A DNA stretch of 19,013 nucleotides from JACCVL01 sp038233135 (GCA_038233135.1 JBBSMN010000031.1:1-19013), one strand, 5' to 3'. Shown: positions 1 to 6,701, numbered from the stretch's first letter. A program made the numbers and translations. The notes: generated from the sequence alone by a model not told the origin.

Positions 1-117
1 ACCAAGATCCGGCTGATCACCAGGATCGCGTTCGGATTCAAGTCGCCCGCGGCCCTCATCGCCCTCGCCCTACTCAGCCTCGGCGGCCACTGCCCCACAC
101 TCCCAGGCCGGAACTGA
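1..117 (+). CDS. ISL3-family transposase, C-terminal 38 residues
   Basis: Reading frame 1 is open from base 1 to the TGA at 115-117. It contains the segment ITRIAFGFKSPAALIALA followed by LLSLGGHCP, which matches the conserved C-terminal tail of actinobacterial ISL3 (DDE) transposases, where an R-x-A/G-[FY]-G-[FY] stretch precedes a hydrophobic helix. The catalytic DDE residues lie upstream of the window, so activity cannot be judged. The frame runs off the left edge. The family call rests on the tail plus the GGCTCTTC terminus just downstream. Confidence 0.72.
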   Translation, partial: TKIRLITRIAFGFKSPAALIALALLSLGGHCPTLPGRN

Positions 118-140
118 CCCACAGGTACGTCAGAAGAGCC
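1..140 (+). mobile_element. Right end of an ISL3-family insertion sequence (left part outside the window)
   Basis: The window opens inside a transposase reading frame that stops at 117. Sixteen bases later lies GAAGAGCC (133-140), whose reverse complement GGCTCTTC is the typical outer end of ISL3-family terminal inverted repeats. Short spacing between the stop codon and the inverted repeat is normal for this family. The 8 bases after the end (141-148, cgagatga) would be the target duplication if the insertion were intact; the other copy lies outside the window, so this cannot be tested here. The element abuts the truncated 3' end of an apbE remnant, so it may have caused that truncation. Confidence 0.72.
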
Positions 141-176
141 CGAGATGACGCCGGTTGTGTGGGTCAGCCGGCCCGG

Positions 177-588
177 TCAGCGATCCGCGTTCTCGCCGGT
201 ACGGGGATCGACGATGTGGGCGCCGCGATTGGTGCGGGCAGAGGTGGCGAGACCTCCGACGCGGACCGGGACGACCGCGACGATCCGGCCCGGGTCGTAG
301 GGGTCCTCGATCCCGATCCGCCACGCGGATCTGTCCAGCGCGGTGACGCTGCACAGCATGTCGCCGCCGGCGGACAGGCAGAAGTCGGTGTCGGCGAGCG
401 CCCGCAACGGCGCCGCGGCTCGCTGCACCGCCTAGCCCTTGACGACGCCGCTCGGATCGAGGACGACCGTGCCGTCCGGCCCGGGACGGCGCACGTCGAA
501 CGCGCCCTCGGACTCGACGCGGGCGACCTCTGCGAGCGCGAGGACCTCGCGGACCTCCGGCGGGCAGTCCGACTCGATCACCGCACCT
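177..588 (-). pseudogene. apbE: apbE remnant (FAD:protein FMN transferase), interrupted by TAG
   Basis: Intact ApbE proteins move FMN from FAD onto Thr residues of target flavoproteins, often outside the membrane. One reverse frame here gives CPPEVREVLALAEVARVESE, then GAFDVRRP, DPSGVVKG, a TAG stop (432-434), AVQRAA, FCLSAGGDM, WRIGIEDP and AHIVDPRTG. These are the core ApbE motifs in order. The family consensus at the stop is V-K-G-W-A-V, so TAG has replaced a Trp TGG codon by one base change. The N-terminal half is missing beyond about 588. The C-terminus after PRTG ends early at 177, about 37 bases from the IS end. Upstream truncation, a nonsense codon and 3' loss together make this a clear pseudogene. 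There is no sign of a working start. Confidence 0.8.
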
Positions 589-893
589 GGCTGACCGGCT
601 GGGTGAGCGCCCCGGGCGTGGCACCGGGGACCCTGCGACACCCAACCTCGCGCGGCGTGCTGCTGGAGTACTGCCCGGAGCCCGCGCCCAATCCGCCCGC
701 CAAGAACCGGCTGCCCCTCGACGTCCGGCTGGAGGCCGGGGACGACACGGATGACGTGGTGGCCGGTCTCGTCGCCCGGGGCGGGCGGGAGCTGCACTCT
801 GATCGGGGGAGCGTGCCGTGGCGGGTGTGCGCCGACCCCTCGGGCAACGAGTTCTTTCTGCTGGCGGCGCGCGAGGCTTCGGCGGGGCGGTAG
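588..893 (+). pseudogene. VOC/glyoxalase-fold protein, C-terminal remnant
   Basis: The forward frame ending at the TAG 891-893 carries GVLLEYCPEPAP, KNRLPLDVRLEA, GLVARGGREL and CADPSGNEFFLLAA. This is the second half of a single VOC module: a L-x-F/Y strand, the P-E-P...KNR-L-x-L-D strand, an amphipathic helix and the terminal DP-x-GNEF strand. The first beta-alpha-beta unit is absent. The frame upstream of about 588 reads as the antisense of the apbE remnant rather than VOC sequence. The piece resembles the second module of the intact two-domain VOC protein at 5202-5921 in type, though not closely. With no N-terminal half and no recognisable start it is unlikely to make a folded protein. 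Confidence 0.65.
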
Positions 894-925
894 ACGGGTC
901 CGATGCCGCAGTTCCGACCCGCCGC

Positions 926-975
926 CGATCTTCCGAAATTGCGGTAGCCATAACCACCACAACGTCGGAAGATCG
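926..975. repeat. 11-bp perfect inverted repeat with 28-base loop (REP- or MITE-like)
   Basis: CGATCTTCCGA (926-936) is matched exactly by TCGGAAGATCG (965-975). The spacer is less GC-rich than its surroundings and contains gcggtagccataaccacc. It lies between the end of the VOC remnant and the convergent ABM remnant. It could be a rho-independent terminator without a U tract, a repetitive extragenic palindrome, or a small non-autonomous element. The arm length and unusual spacer composition favour a dispersed repeat over chance. Confidence 0.55.
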
Positions 976-1042
976 CCCGCCGCGCGCCGCCCACTCCCGG
1001 GCGGCGCTGGCAGACAGGCCGGATGCGCCGGGTGTCGGCGCC

Positions 1043-1234
1043 GGCCCGGAGCGTTGACCTGGGCTCGCCAGGCGTCCAGCGCGACGGCGTCGCGCCAAAC
1101 CTCCACGATGTAGATGCGGTAAGCCCCAACCGAGTCGGCCGGGATGGCGACGTCCAAGCACCCGTCGACTGCGCGTGCGCGTGCGACGAGATCGCGGAGA
1201 GCCTCGACTGGCCCTGTCAGTCTGATCTGGCCGC
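1043..1234 (-). pseudogene. ABM-domain (antibiotic biosynthesis monooxygenase-like) remnant
   Basis: The reverse frame gives GQIRLTG, LRDLVARARAVDGCLDVAI, then YRIYIVEVWRD and LDAWRAQVNAPG. This fits the small ferredoxin-like ABM fold: an opening strand, a helix, a G-C-L/x-D-V strand, a V-E-V-W strand and a L-x-A-W-R helix. I find no ATG, GTG or usable TTG start at the N-terminal end of the homology. After NAPG the frame continues into Arg/Pro-rich sequence that no longer looks like the family, so the C-terminal strand is lost or shifted. It is probably a decayed gene. Start and end are limits of visible similarity only. Confidence 0.55.
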
Positions 1235-1273
1235 ACTGCGACGGGCGCTTGACGGGTTGCGCTTCGGGGATAT

Positions 1274-1621
1274 CTAGAGTTGGAGGTGCAGGCGTAACGC
1301 GTCGTCGAGCGCGACCATGACAGCGACCGGAACTCGTCCGAGGACCGGCCCCACGCGCTCGAGGGCGACAGAACGGAGCTGCTCGGCCTGCGCCTTGGGG
1401 TCGGTGCGCAGACCGGTGGCATCGGCCGACAGCAGGGTCTGGAACGGGAAGATCCGCCCGAGGTTGCTGGTCACGGGCACGACAGTGACAACGCCGCGGC
1501 CGAGCCGATCCGCAGCAGCGTTCGCGCGGTCGTTACTGACGATCACTCCCGGACGCCGCTTGCTCGTTTCGCTGCCCCGGACCGGCTCGAGATCGACCAG
1601 CCGAATCTCACCGCGGAGCAT
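1274..1621 (-). CDS. mazF: MazF/PemK-type endoribonuclease toxin
   Basis: The 115-residue product has the MazF order: RGEIRLVDLEPVRGSE at the N-terminus (first strand and the conserved G-E-I-x-x-V-x-L-x-P), RRPGVIVSNDRAN (the R-P-x-V-I-V-S/N-N core), VVTVVPVTSN, FPFQTLL, then AEQLRSV and the C-terminal ALDDALRLHLQL helix. MazF toxins cut single-stranded mRNA and stop growth. The start chosen is the ATG at 1619-1621 just before LRGEI, which is where the family begins. An ATG four codons earlier (1631-1633) is also in frame. Neither has a clear ribosome site, which fits translational coupling with the antitoxin gene it overlaps by 14 bases. The domain appears complete. Confidence 0.88.
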   Translation of the reverse strand: MLRGEIRLVDLEPVRGSETSKRRPGVIVSNDRANAAADRLGRGVVTVVPVTSNLGRIFPFQTLLSADATGLRTDPKAQAEQLRSVALERVGPVLGRVPVAVMVALDDALRLHLQL

Positions 1622-1838
1622 CGGGTAGTCCATCGGCGGCGCTGCTGTCCCAGTCGGCCTGCTCACCGGAGGCCTCCCACTCCTCCCATGCGGCCGAGTA
1701 GTCGTCCTCAAGCTCGGGCTGGCGCAGCGATCGCACCGCCACCTGGACCGCCGCCGACCGCGAACGCAGCCCTGCTGCGCGAGCGAACTCGTCCAGAATC
1801 GCTACGTCGCTGTCGGACAGGCTGACACTCAGTTTCAC
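1608..1838 (-). CDS. Ribbon-helix-helix antitoxin partner of MazF
   Basis: The 76-residue product starts with KLSVSLSDSDVAILDEF, an N-terminal DNA-contacting strand followed by the first helix of a CopG/MetJ-like ribbon-helix-helix fold, then AAGLRSRSAAVQVAVRSLR as the second helix. The acidic, Trp-rich tail (DDYSAAWEEWE, DWDSSAADGLPDAPR) is typical of the disordered part that wraps and neutralises MazF. The start is GTG at 1836-1838, preceded by AGGG three bases upstream. The gene lies just ahead of the toxin and overlaps it, the usual antitoxin-first order. It lies wholly within the extended 3' end of the cupin frame on the same strand (see findings). Autorepression through the palindrome at 1846-1861 is likely. 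Confidence 0.85.
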   Translation of the reverse strand: MKLSVSLSDSDVAILDEFARAAGLRSRSAAVQVAVRSLRQPELEDDYSAAWEEWEASGEQADWDSSAADGLPDAPR

Positions 1839-2403
1839 ACCCTGATGCTACCGCAGTAGCAACCAACTCAGCCGTAGCCACCGTCACTGCCCACTGCGGG
1901 TCGTCGCTCCCGTCCCACGGCGGGCGGGGCCGGTGCTGGTCGAGCTCGCGCCAGACATCGAGCGCCGACACGCCGGGAGGCGGTATCGCGACTCGTGGAG
2001 CCGGCTCGCCGTTCTCGCTGACGCCGTGGTCGAAGCCGCCCGGCACCAGGGTGTTGAAGACCCGCCCGACCTCGGAGTTGCAGCGAAACCCGTGCCGGGT
2101 GCCCGGCGCGATATAGACGTACGTCCCCGGCGGCGCCTCGATCTCCTGCTCGTCCAGCAGGAACACCAGGTCGCCCTCCAGGACGAAGAACGCCTCCTCC
2201 TCGTGGTCGTGCACGTGCGGTGGCGCGACGACGCCCGGCGAGCACAGCTCCTCGAACGTGGTGGATCGACCGTTCGTGGTCGAAGCAGTGGACAGCAACC
2301 GCCAGTAGGTGCCGACGTTCCAGGACGCCGGCGCGTCCTCGGAGGTCATCGCCCACCCGATGGCGCCGTCGGTCTGTTGCCGTGGGCCCTGGGCCTCGTC
2401 CAT
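1708..2403 (-). CDS. Cupin-domain protein with an aberrant C-terminal run-on
   Basis: The cupin_2 beta-barrel lies roughly at residues 45-135, with PPHVHDHEEEAFFVLEG (metal-binding His/His/Glu motif 1) and PGTRHGFRC (motif 2 His). Substrate is unknown; such small cupins may be isomerases, dioxygenases or binding proteins. The start is ATG 2401-2403, preceded by GGGAGG at 7 bases; an earlier in-frame ATG lacks this. After DDPQWAV the frame runs on for about 60 residues rich in Arg, Ser, Gly and Ala, of which the last 43 or so overlap the antitoxin gene in another frame. The tail does not look like a cupin. The native 3' end was probably replaced when the toxin-antitoxin pair arrived, so the true functional end may be near 1880. 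Confidence 0.75.
   Translation of the reverse strand: MDEAQGPRQQTDGAIGWAMTSEDAPASWNVGTYWRLLSTASTTNGRSTTFEELCSPGVVAPPHVHDHEEEAFFVLEGDLVFLLDEQEIEAPPGTYVYIAPGTRHGFRCNSEVGRVFNTLVPGGFDHGVSENGEPAPRVAIPPPGVSALDVWRELDQHRPRPPWDGSDDPQWAVTVATAELVATAVASGCETECQPVRQRRSDSGRVRSRSRAAFAVGGGPGGGAIAAPARA
1846..1861 (-). promoter_or_regulatory. Candidate antitoxin operator, palindrome TGCTAC-CGCA-GTAGCA
   Basis: A perfect 6-bp inverted repeat with a 4-base centre begins eight bases upstream of the antitoxin GTG start. Ribbon-helix-helix antitoxins usually bind such short palindromes over their own promoter and repress the operon with the toxin as corepressor. The position and AT-richer content fit that role. Binding itself is inferred. 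Confidence 0.55.
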
Positions 2404-2496
2404 GTCTCGACCTCCCTGAGCTGACGCCACCACCGACGAAAAGATCATCTCCCATCGGTCCGGACGCGGGTCGCATCCCCTATGCGGGCGAGGGTC

Positions 2497-2970
2497 CTAC
2501 TGACCCTGGACGTGGCGGATCATTCCCAAGGCATCCTCCCCGACGATCCGCCCGATGGCGCCGGAGGAGTAGGCACTGAGCAAGACTTTGCCCTCCGGGT
2601 CAAGCAGGAAGCCGGTCGCCTGGACAAACAAGGGGTCGGGGTTGATGAAAGCGCCGGTGAGCTCGGAGAGCTTGTGTGCGTCTGCACTGTGGCCGACCAG
2701 GAAGGTGAGCTTGTGCTTGTCGACCATCTCCGCTGCGGTGGGTTCGTCGTCGACCGACAGCGAGACGACTGTGGCCCCGAGATCGTCGAGGTCGGACTTC
2801 ACCCGCTGGAACCCTCGCAGCTGGGCTGTGCAGAACGGGCACCAGGCGCCGCGGTTGAACAAGACGACGCCGAATCCGCCGGCCATTGCGGCGGGGATGC
2901 TCAGGGAGTCACCCCCCACGACGCTCACGTCGAGGTCGGGGAACGTGTCACCGGGGTGCAGCAGGGTCAT
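2497..2970 (-). CDS. Peroxiredoxin-like protein (AhpC/TSA, thioredoxin fold)
   Basis: The 157-residue protein starts HPGDTFPDLDVSVVGG and has VVLFNRGAWCPFCTAQL, giving a C44-x-x-C47 pair in the position of the peroxidatic cysteine of AhpC/TSA proteins. VVSLSVDDEPTA, FLVGHSADAHKL and GFLLDPEGKVLLSAYSSGAIG complete the thioredoxin fold. The likely role is reduction of peroxides, or thiol-disulfide exchange, in the cytoplasm; no signal peptide is seen. The R-G-A-W-C-P-F-C form is found in a DUF899/AhpC-like subgroup whose reductant is not well known. The ATG at 2968-2970 is preceded by AAGGAG at 6 bases. The gene stands alone between the cupin and DUF427 genes, all on the same strand, with gaps of about 93 and 162 bases, so it may be a separate unit. 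Confidence 0.88.
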   Translation of the reverse strand: MTLLHPGDTFPDLDVSVVGGDSLSIPAAMAGGFGVVLFNRGAWCPFCTAQLRGFQRVKSDLDDLGATVVSLSVDDEPTAAEMVDKHKLTFLVGHSADAHKLSELTGAFINPDPLFVQATGFLLDPEGKVLLSAYSSGAIGRIVGEDALGMIRHVQGQ

Positions 2971-3084
2971 CGGGGTCTCCTTGGTCGCTGGCCGGATGGG
3001 CGCGGGGACGCGTGCTTGGTGTCCCGCACTGGCTGTCTCCTCATAGGTCGCCCCTCGTCCGGCTCGTCTTACCTGAGTGGCTCG

Positions 3085-3105
3085 CCCGACTTGAGCGGCG
3101 TCGGG
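3085..3105 (-). terminator. Weak terminator-like hairpin after the DUF427 gene
   Basis: CCCGAC (3085-3090) pairs with GTCGGG (3100-3105) across a 9-base loop, beginning about 28 bases past the DUF427 stop on the reverse strand. No U tract follows, which is common in high-GC actinobacteria. Confidence 0.35.
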
Positions 3106-3132
3106 TTCCGCAGAGCGGGTTGATCGCCGACA

Positions 3133-4008
3133 TCAGGCGTCGAAGAAGTGGGTGACGGGCCGCTCCAGCGGCTGGCCGTCGAGGATGACGTCGACCTTCT
3201 CGTTGTAGAAGCCGACCATTCCGGCGATCGCGGCGAGTGCGGTGGTGGGGTGGTCGTACGTCCACGCCAGGTCCTCGTGCACGGTGCTGTCGACCTGCAC
3301 CGACCAGTACCTGGTCGTGGTGCCCTTGTACGGGCACGAGGTCTGCGTGTCGGTGCGGACCAAGTGCTCGAAGCGAACGTCGGTCTTGTCGATGTAGTAG
3401 CGGGTCGGCAGGCCGGTCTCGAACACCAGGACCGGGGATCGCGTCTCGGCAAGCACCGCACCGGTGCTCTCGATCCGCAAGAGCCGGTGCGACCGCAGGG
3501 CGTCGACGCGCGTGTAGGGGTTGCGCGGATGCACAAAGACCTCCTCGTCCTCCTCGAACCAGGCGTCCAGCGCCGCCCACTCGAAGCGCACCATGCCGGC
3601 GATCCCCGGCGGGGCGTCGGCGTGAAAGAGCCAGGCGGCCCCGTTCCGTTGCACGTCCCCGACGAGAAGCCCGTGACGGCTCGCGGTGGCCCGGCGCAGC
3701 TGCTGCTCGTGGTGCTCGTCGACCAGGACGTGGCCGATGACGTCCTCGACCGGGATGTAGTACTGGGGGTAGTTGGGCCACTCCCACACGTAGATCGCCC
3801 GGGTGGTGTCAAACACCACTTGGCCGTTGAGCACCCCGCGGACCCGCCGCGGTGCGGGTTCTATCTGGTCGACCTCGGCCGCCATGGCTGGAAACGTCCG
3901 GGCGGCTCCCGCCCGGTCCGACCGCGCCCGCTCCGGCTGGTGGTCGCTGGTGAGCTTCGGCTGCATCGCGGCGGCTTGCGGTGGGTCTGAGGGGTTCGTC
4001 GACGTCAT
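3133..4008 (-). CDS. DUF427 family protein with two tandem DUF427 modules
   Basis: The 291-residue product has a variable N-terminal tail of about 45 residues. The first module has VRGVLNGQVVFDTTRAIYVW, YYIPVEDV and a histidine-rich region. The second has IESTGAVLAETRSPVLVFET, RYYIDKTDV, then CPYKGTTTRYWSV and AGMVGFYNEKVDVILDG. The G-x-x-V-F-D/A-E-T...Y-Y-x-P...C-P-Y-K-G-x-x-x-Y-W pattern is the DUF427 signature. Function is unestablished; structures show a small beta-tent fold, often near stress or sigma genes. The ATG 4006-4008 has GCAGGAG 7 bases upstream, deciding against earlier in-frame starts. The gene is divergent from the sigma factor at 4176, so the 167-base gap probably holds promoters for both. 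This may be a target or partner of that sigma factor, by position only. Confidence 0.88.
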   Translation of the reverse strand: MTSTNPSDPPQAAAMQPKLTSDHQPERARSDRAGAARTFPAMAAEVDQIEPAPRRVRGVLNGQVVFDTTRAIYVWEWPNYPQYYIPVEDVIGHVLVDEHHEQQLRRATASRHGLLVGDVQRNGAAWLFHADAPPGIAGMVRFEWAALDAWFEEDEEVFVHPRNPYTRVDALRSHRLLRIESTGAVLAETRSPVLVFETGLPTRYYIDKTDVRFEHLVRTDTQTSCPYKGTTTRYWSVQVDSTVHEDLAWTYDHPTTALAAIAGMVGFYNEKVDVILDGQPLERPVTHFFDA

Positions 4009-4175
4009 GTGCTGGCTCCTGCACGTGTCTTGCCCCCGCCGGTGGGTGGGCTTCTCGTGGTGATGAGCCTCGGCTCTGGACACGGTTCTTACCGCCACAG
4101 GCAACATGTCCGCACAACGATGGCCGCACGACGGTGGACGCGTACGCCCATCGACGGTCCGTAGGCTCGATCAGC

Positions 4176-4859
4176 GTGAGCGACCTCGTACCGGACCTGC
4201 TGCCCGGTCCGGTGCTCGATGACACCTCGGCCGAGTGGGTGGCCGGTCTCACCGAACGAGGCCATGGGGACGTCGCGCCTGGCGGACTCCCCCACCGGGA
4301 CGCCTACATCAAGCGGTTGCATGTGCTGCTGCTCAAGATCGCTCGGGCCGAGGCGTCGCGACGCGCCGGGCTGAACGGCATCGCGGGTAAAGAGCTCGAC
4401 GACTTGGCCTGCCAGGCCGCCGATGACGCACTGATGTCGATCCTGCGAAAGATCGGCAACTTCCGTGGGGAGAGCAAGTTCACCAGCTGGGCCTACAAGT
4501 TCGTGGTGTTCGAGGTGGCCACCAAGTTCGGCCGGCACGCCTGGCGCCGAGACGGCGTCCGACTCGACCCCGAATCATGGGATCGGCTGCCCGCCGCGCT
4601 GGGGGCCGGCCCGGAGGCAGTGGCCGAGTCCCGTGAGCTGGTGACAGCTGTGCGAGAAGCAGTCAAGGAGGCAATGACACCGCACCAGCAGCAGGTCTTC
4701 GTGGCCATCGTGGTCAACGCCACTCCGTTGGACGCCCTGGTCGCCGAGCTCGGCAGCACCCGCAACGCCATCTACAAGACGATGTTCGATGCGCGACGGA
4801 AGCTGCGTGCCCATCTCATCGCTCGTGGCCATATCCGTGCAGAGGAGGGGAAGTCATGA
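4176..4859 (+). CDS. ECF-like RNA polymerase sigma factor
   Basis: The 227-residue product has an N-terminal extension of about 45 residues, then YIKRLHVLLLKIARAEASR, LDDLACQAADDAL and FRGESKFTSWAYKFVVFE, which is a classic sigma region 2.2-2.4 (F-x-G-x-S-x-F-x-x-W-x-Y). Region 4 has MTPHQQQVFVAIVVNATPLD, an ALVAELG helix and TRNAIYKTMFDARRKLR as recognition helix. The start chosen is GTG 4176-4178; the frame is open further upstream but that part resembles no sigma region. The gene overlaps the next by 4 bases (ATGA), so the two are translationally coupled. That arrangement, with a small Cys/His protein next door, is typical of a sigma and anti-sigma pair. Region 4 is somewhat unusual for an ECF factor, with N-A-I-Y-K in the recognition helix. 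Confidence 0.88.
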   Translation: MSDLVPDLLPGPVLDDTSAEWVAGLTERGHGDVAPGGLPHRDAYIKRLHVLLLKIARAEASRRAGLNGIAGKELDDLACQAADDALMSILRKIGNFRGESKFTSWAYKFVVFEVATKFGRHAWRRDGVRLDPESWDRLPAALGAGPEAVAESRELVTAVREAVKEAMTPHQQQVFVAIVVNATPLDALVAELGSTRNAIYKTMFDARRKLRAHLIARGHIRAEEGKS

Positions 4860-5104
4860 CCGCGTGGGAGACCCTCGAGGCGCTGCTGGCGACCGATCCT
4901 CGTGACGGCGGCTGCGCGGAGACCTTCGACTTGATCCACACCTACGCCGAGATCGTCGTCCGCGGGGGCGACCCAGAACGGGCGCTGCCGGGCATCACCG
5001 CCCACTTGGCGCAGTGCGGTCCCTGCGCCGACGACTACCAGGGCCTGCTGGCCGCGATCCGCGCCGAAGCCGAAGCCGAAGCGGCCGCCGGCACCGACCG
5101 CTGA
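4856..5104 (+). CDS. Small Cys/His protein, possible zinc-binding anti-sigma factor
   Basis: The 82-residue product carries ITAHLAQCGPCADDYQGLLA, an H-x-x-x-C-x-x-C motif as in ZAS-domain anti-sigma factors, where zinc is held by His and Cys and the flanking helices clamp the sigma factor. A further His (IHTYAE) lies upstream. It lacks a transmembrane segment, so it would act in the cytoplasm. The ATG overlaps the sigma stop. The C-terminal tail is Ala/Glu-rich. It is shorter than membrane-spanning anti-sigmas and close in size to soluble redox-sensing ones, though the family match is by motif and position only. Alternatively it is a zf-HC2-like accessory protein. Confidence 0.7.
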   Translation: MTAWETLEALLATDPRDGGCAETFDLIHTYAEIVVRGGDPERALPGITAHLAQCGPCADDYQGLLAAIRAEAEAEAAAGTDR

Positions 5105-5201
5105 GGGTCCTGCCCTTTGCCATCCCGCGGTCGACCGCCCCGGCGCACGACGAACTGTCCAAACCGCCCCCCAAGCACACTCCTAACCGCGGGTTGTGCG
5201 C

Positions 5202-5921
5202 CTACTCCGAGGTCAGCACGCAGAACTCGTGGCCATCGGGATCGGCCATCACAACCCAGCTGGCCGCGCCCTGACCGATGTCGATGCAAGATGCCCCGAG
5301 GGCGACGAGACGGTCGACCTCCGGTTGCTGATCACTGTGGGAGGGTGGAGCGAGGTCGAGATGCAGCCGTTCCTTCCTGGTCTTGGGCATCAGAGGCGGA
5401 CCGCCCCAGGTGATCTTCGGACCGCCGTGCGGCGAGCGGATCGCGGTCTCCTGGTCCTGGTCCCAGACCAACGGCCACCCCAGCGCTCCGCTCCAGAAGT
5501 ACCCGACCTCCTGCGAACCGTCGCAGGCAAGCGCTCCGATGAATCCGCAGTCGGCGAGGAAGCTGTTGCCCGGTTGGATGACGTCGAACTCGTTACCCTC
5601 GGGATCGGCGAGAACGACATGACCCTCCTCCGGGCGCTGACCGACGTCGATGTGCCGGGCGCCGAGTCCCAGAGCCCCGGCCACCGTCTGCTGCTGGTCC
5701 TCCAGCGACGTGCTCGTCAGGTCGAAGTGCATCTGGTTCTGGCCGGACTTCTGCTGCTGAGTCGGAAGAAATCGGATCCGGAACCCGGTGTCATCGCTCG
5801 GCAGGAGTGCGATGTCGTCGGAGTCGTCGGCCATCTCCCAGCCAAGGACGCCCGCCCAAAAACGCGCGAGACGGAGCGGATCGTTCGCGTCGAAGCACAG
5901 CGCGCGCAGTTGAGCAGCCAT
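5202..5921 (-). CDS. Two-domain VOC (glyoxalase/bleomycin-resistance fold) protein
   Basis: The 239-residue product has two VOC modules. The first runs from LRALCFDANDPLRLARFWAG to VVLADPEGNEFDVI. The second runs from CDGSQEVGYFWSGALGWPLV through KERLHLDL to VVMADPDGHEFCVL. Both have F-W-x-x-x-L-G-W and the terminal A-D-P-x-G-x-E-F strand. Such tandem proteins fold as one pseudo-dimer with a metal or ligand site and act as lyases, dioxygenases or drug-binding proteins; the substrate cannot be told here. The ATG at 5919-5921 begins where homologues begin; earlier in-frame sequence is not VOC-like. The ribosome site is weak (GGGAA). It is convergent with the small Cys/His gene and 117 bases downstream of the response regulator gene end. 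Confidence 0.85.
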   Translation of the reverse strand: MAAQLRALCFDANDPLRLARFWAGVLGWEMADDSDDIALLPSDDTGFRIRFLPTQQQKSGQNQMHFDLTSTSLEDQQQTVAGALGLGARHIDVGQRPEEGHVVLADPEGNEFDVIQPGNSFLADCGFIGALACDGSQEVGYFWSGALGWPLVWDQDQETAIRSPHGGPKITWGGPPLMPKTRKERLHLDLAPPSHSDQQPEVDRLVALGASCIDIGQGAASWVVMADPDGHEFCVLTSE

Positions 5922-6038
5922 CGCGTTCCCGCATCTCCGATCTGCCGACAGGGCCGTGGACAGGCCATGCCCTCGGGATGAAGCAGCAACGCTAGGCACC
6001 CGCGGGTCTGCCTCGCAATGCAATTGACTGCCGCCGCG

Positions 6039-6701
6039 TCACACGCGGACCAGGCCGCTCTGGAACGCGATGACGACGAGCTGGGCTCGGTCGCGCACAC
6101 CCAACTTGCTCATGGCGCGGTTGACATGCGTCTTTGCGGTCAGCGGCGAGACGAACAAGCGTTGCGCGATGTCGTCGTTGCTGAGCCCCTGGGCGACGAG
6201 GGCCACGACCTCGCGCTCCCGGTCGGTGAGGTCGGCGACGCTGTCCGGCGAGCCGCTAGGTCCGTCGGCGGGTTGGGCAAGGAACCGTGCCACCAGCGCG
6301 CGCGTCGCCCTGGGGGACAGCAGCGCCTCCCCAGCCGCCACGAGCCGGATGGCATCGAGCAGCTCGGCCGGCTCAACCCCCTTGCCGAGGAACCCACTCG
6401 CCCCGGCCCGCAGCGCCTCCACGACGTACTCGTCGAGCTCGAAGGTCGTGAGGATCAGGATCCGTACGCCCGCCAGGTCCTCGTCGTCGCTGATCTGCCT
6501 GGTGGCTTCGAGGCCGTCGAGCTCGGGCATCCGGATGTCCATCACCACCACGTCGGCCCGGTCGTCGCGGACCAGGCGCAGCGCCTCGCGACCGTCGGCG
6601 GCCTCGCCAACAACCGCCAGGTCGTCGGCGGAGTCGATGAGGACGCGGAAACCGGCCCGGATCAGCGTCTGGTCGTCGGCCAGCACGACCCCGATCGTCA
6701 T
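6039..6701 (-). CDS. NarL/FixJ-type response regulator (REC-LuxR)
   Basis: The 220-residue product has a receiver domain with acidic D9/D10, phosphoacceptor D55 (VVVMDIRMP), and the switch Thr in ILTTF followed by RAGASGFLGKG with the conserved Lys. The C-terminal half is a LuxR helix-turn-helix: LTDREREVVALVAQGLSNDD, IAQRLFVSPLTAKTHVNR, AMSKLGVRDRAQLV. The gene ends just after the domain. The kinase gene stops at 6698 and this one starts at 6701, an ATGA overlap, so they form one operon with kinase first. It most likely controls the divergent ABC exporter at 8072-9901, as is common for this kinase-regulator type in actinobacteria; that target is inferred from position. Confidence 0.93.
   Translation of the reverse strand: MTIGVVLADDQTLIRAGFRVLIDSADDLAVVGEAADGREALRLVRDDRADVVVMDIRMPELDGLEATRQISDDEDLAGVRILILTTFELDEYVVEALRAGASGFLGKGVEPAELLDAIRLVAAGEALLSPRATRALVARFLAQPADGPSGSPDSVADLTDREREVVALVAQGLSNDDIAQRLFVSPLTAKTHVNRAMSKLGVRDRAQLVVIAFQSGLVRV

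Noticed and set aside
130..1422. Open reverse frame of 430 codons over the left graveyard
   Set aside because: Arg/Pro/Ser-rich throughout with no family motif; other frames explain the region better.
3981..4175. Longer N-terminus for the sigma factor
   Set aside because: The frame is open, but the sequence is Cys/Trp/Arg-rich and overlaps the divergent DUF427 start; GTG 4176 is more likely.
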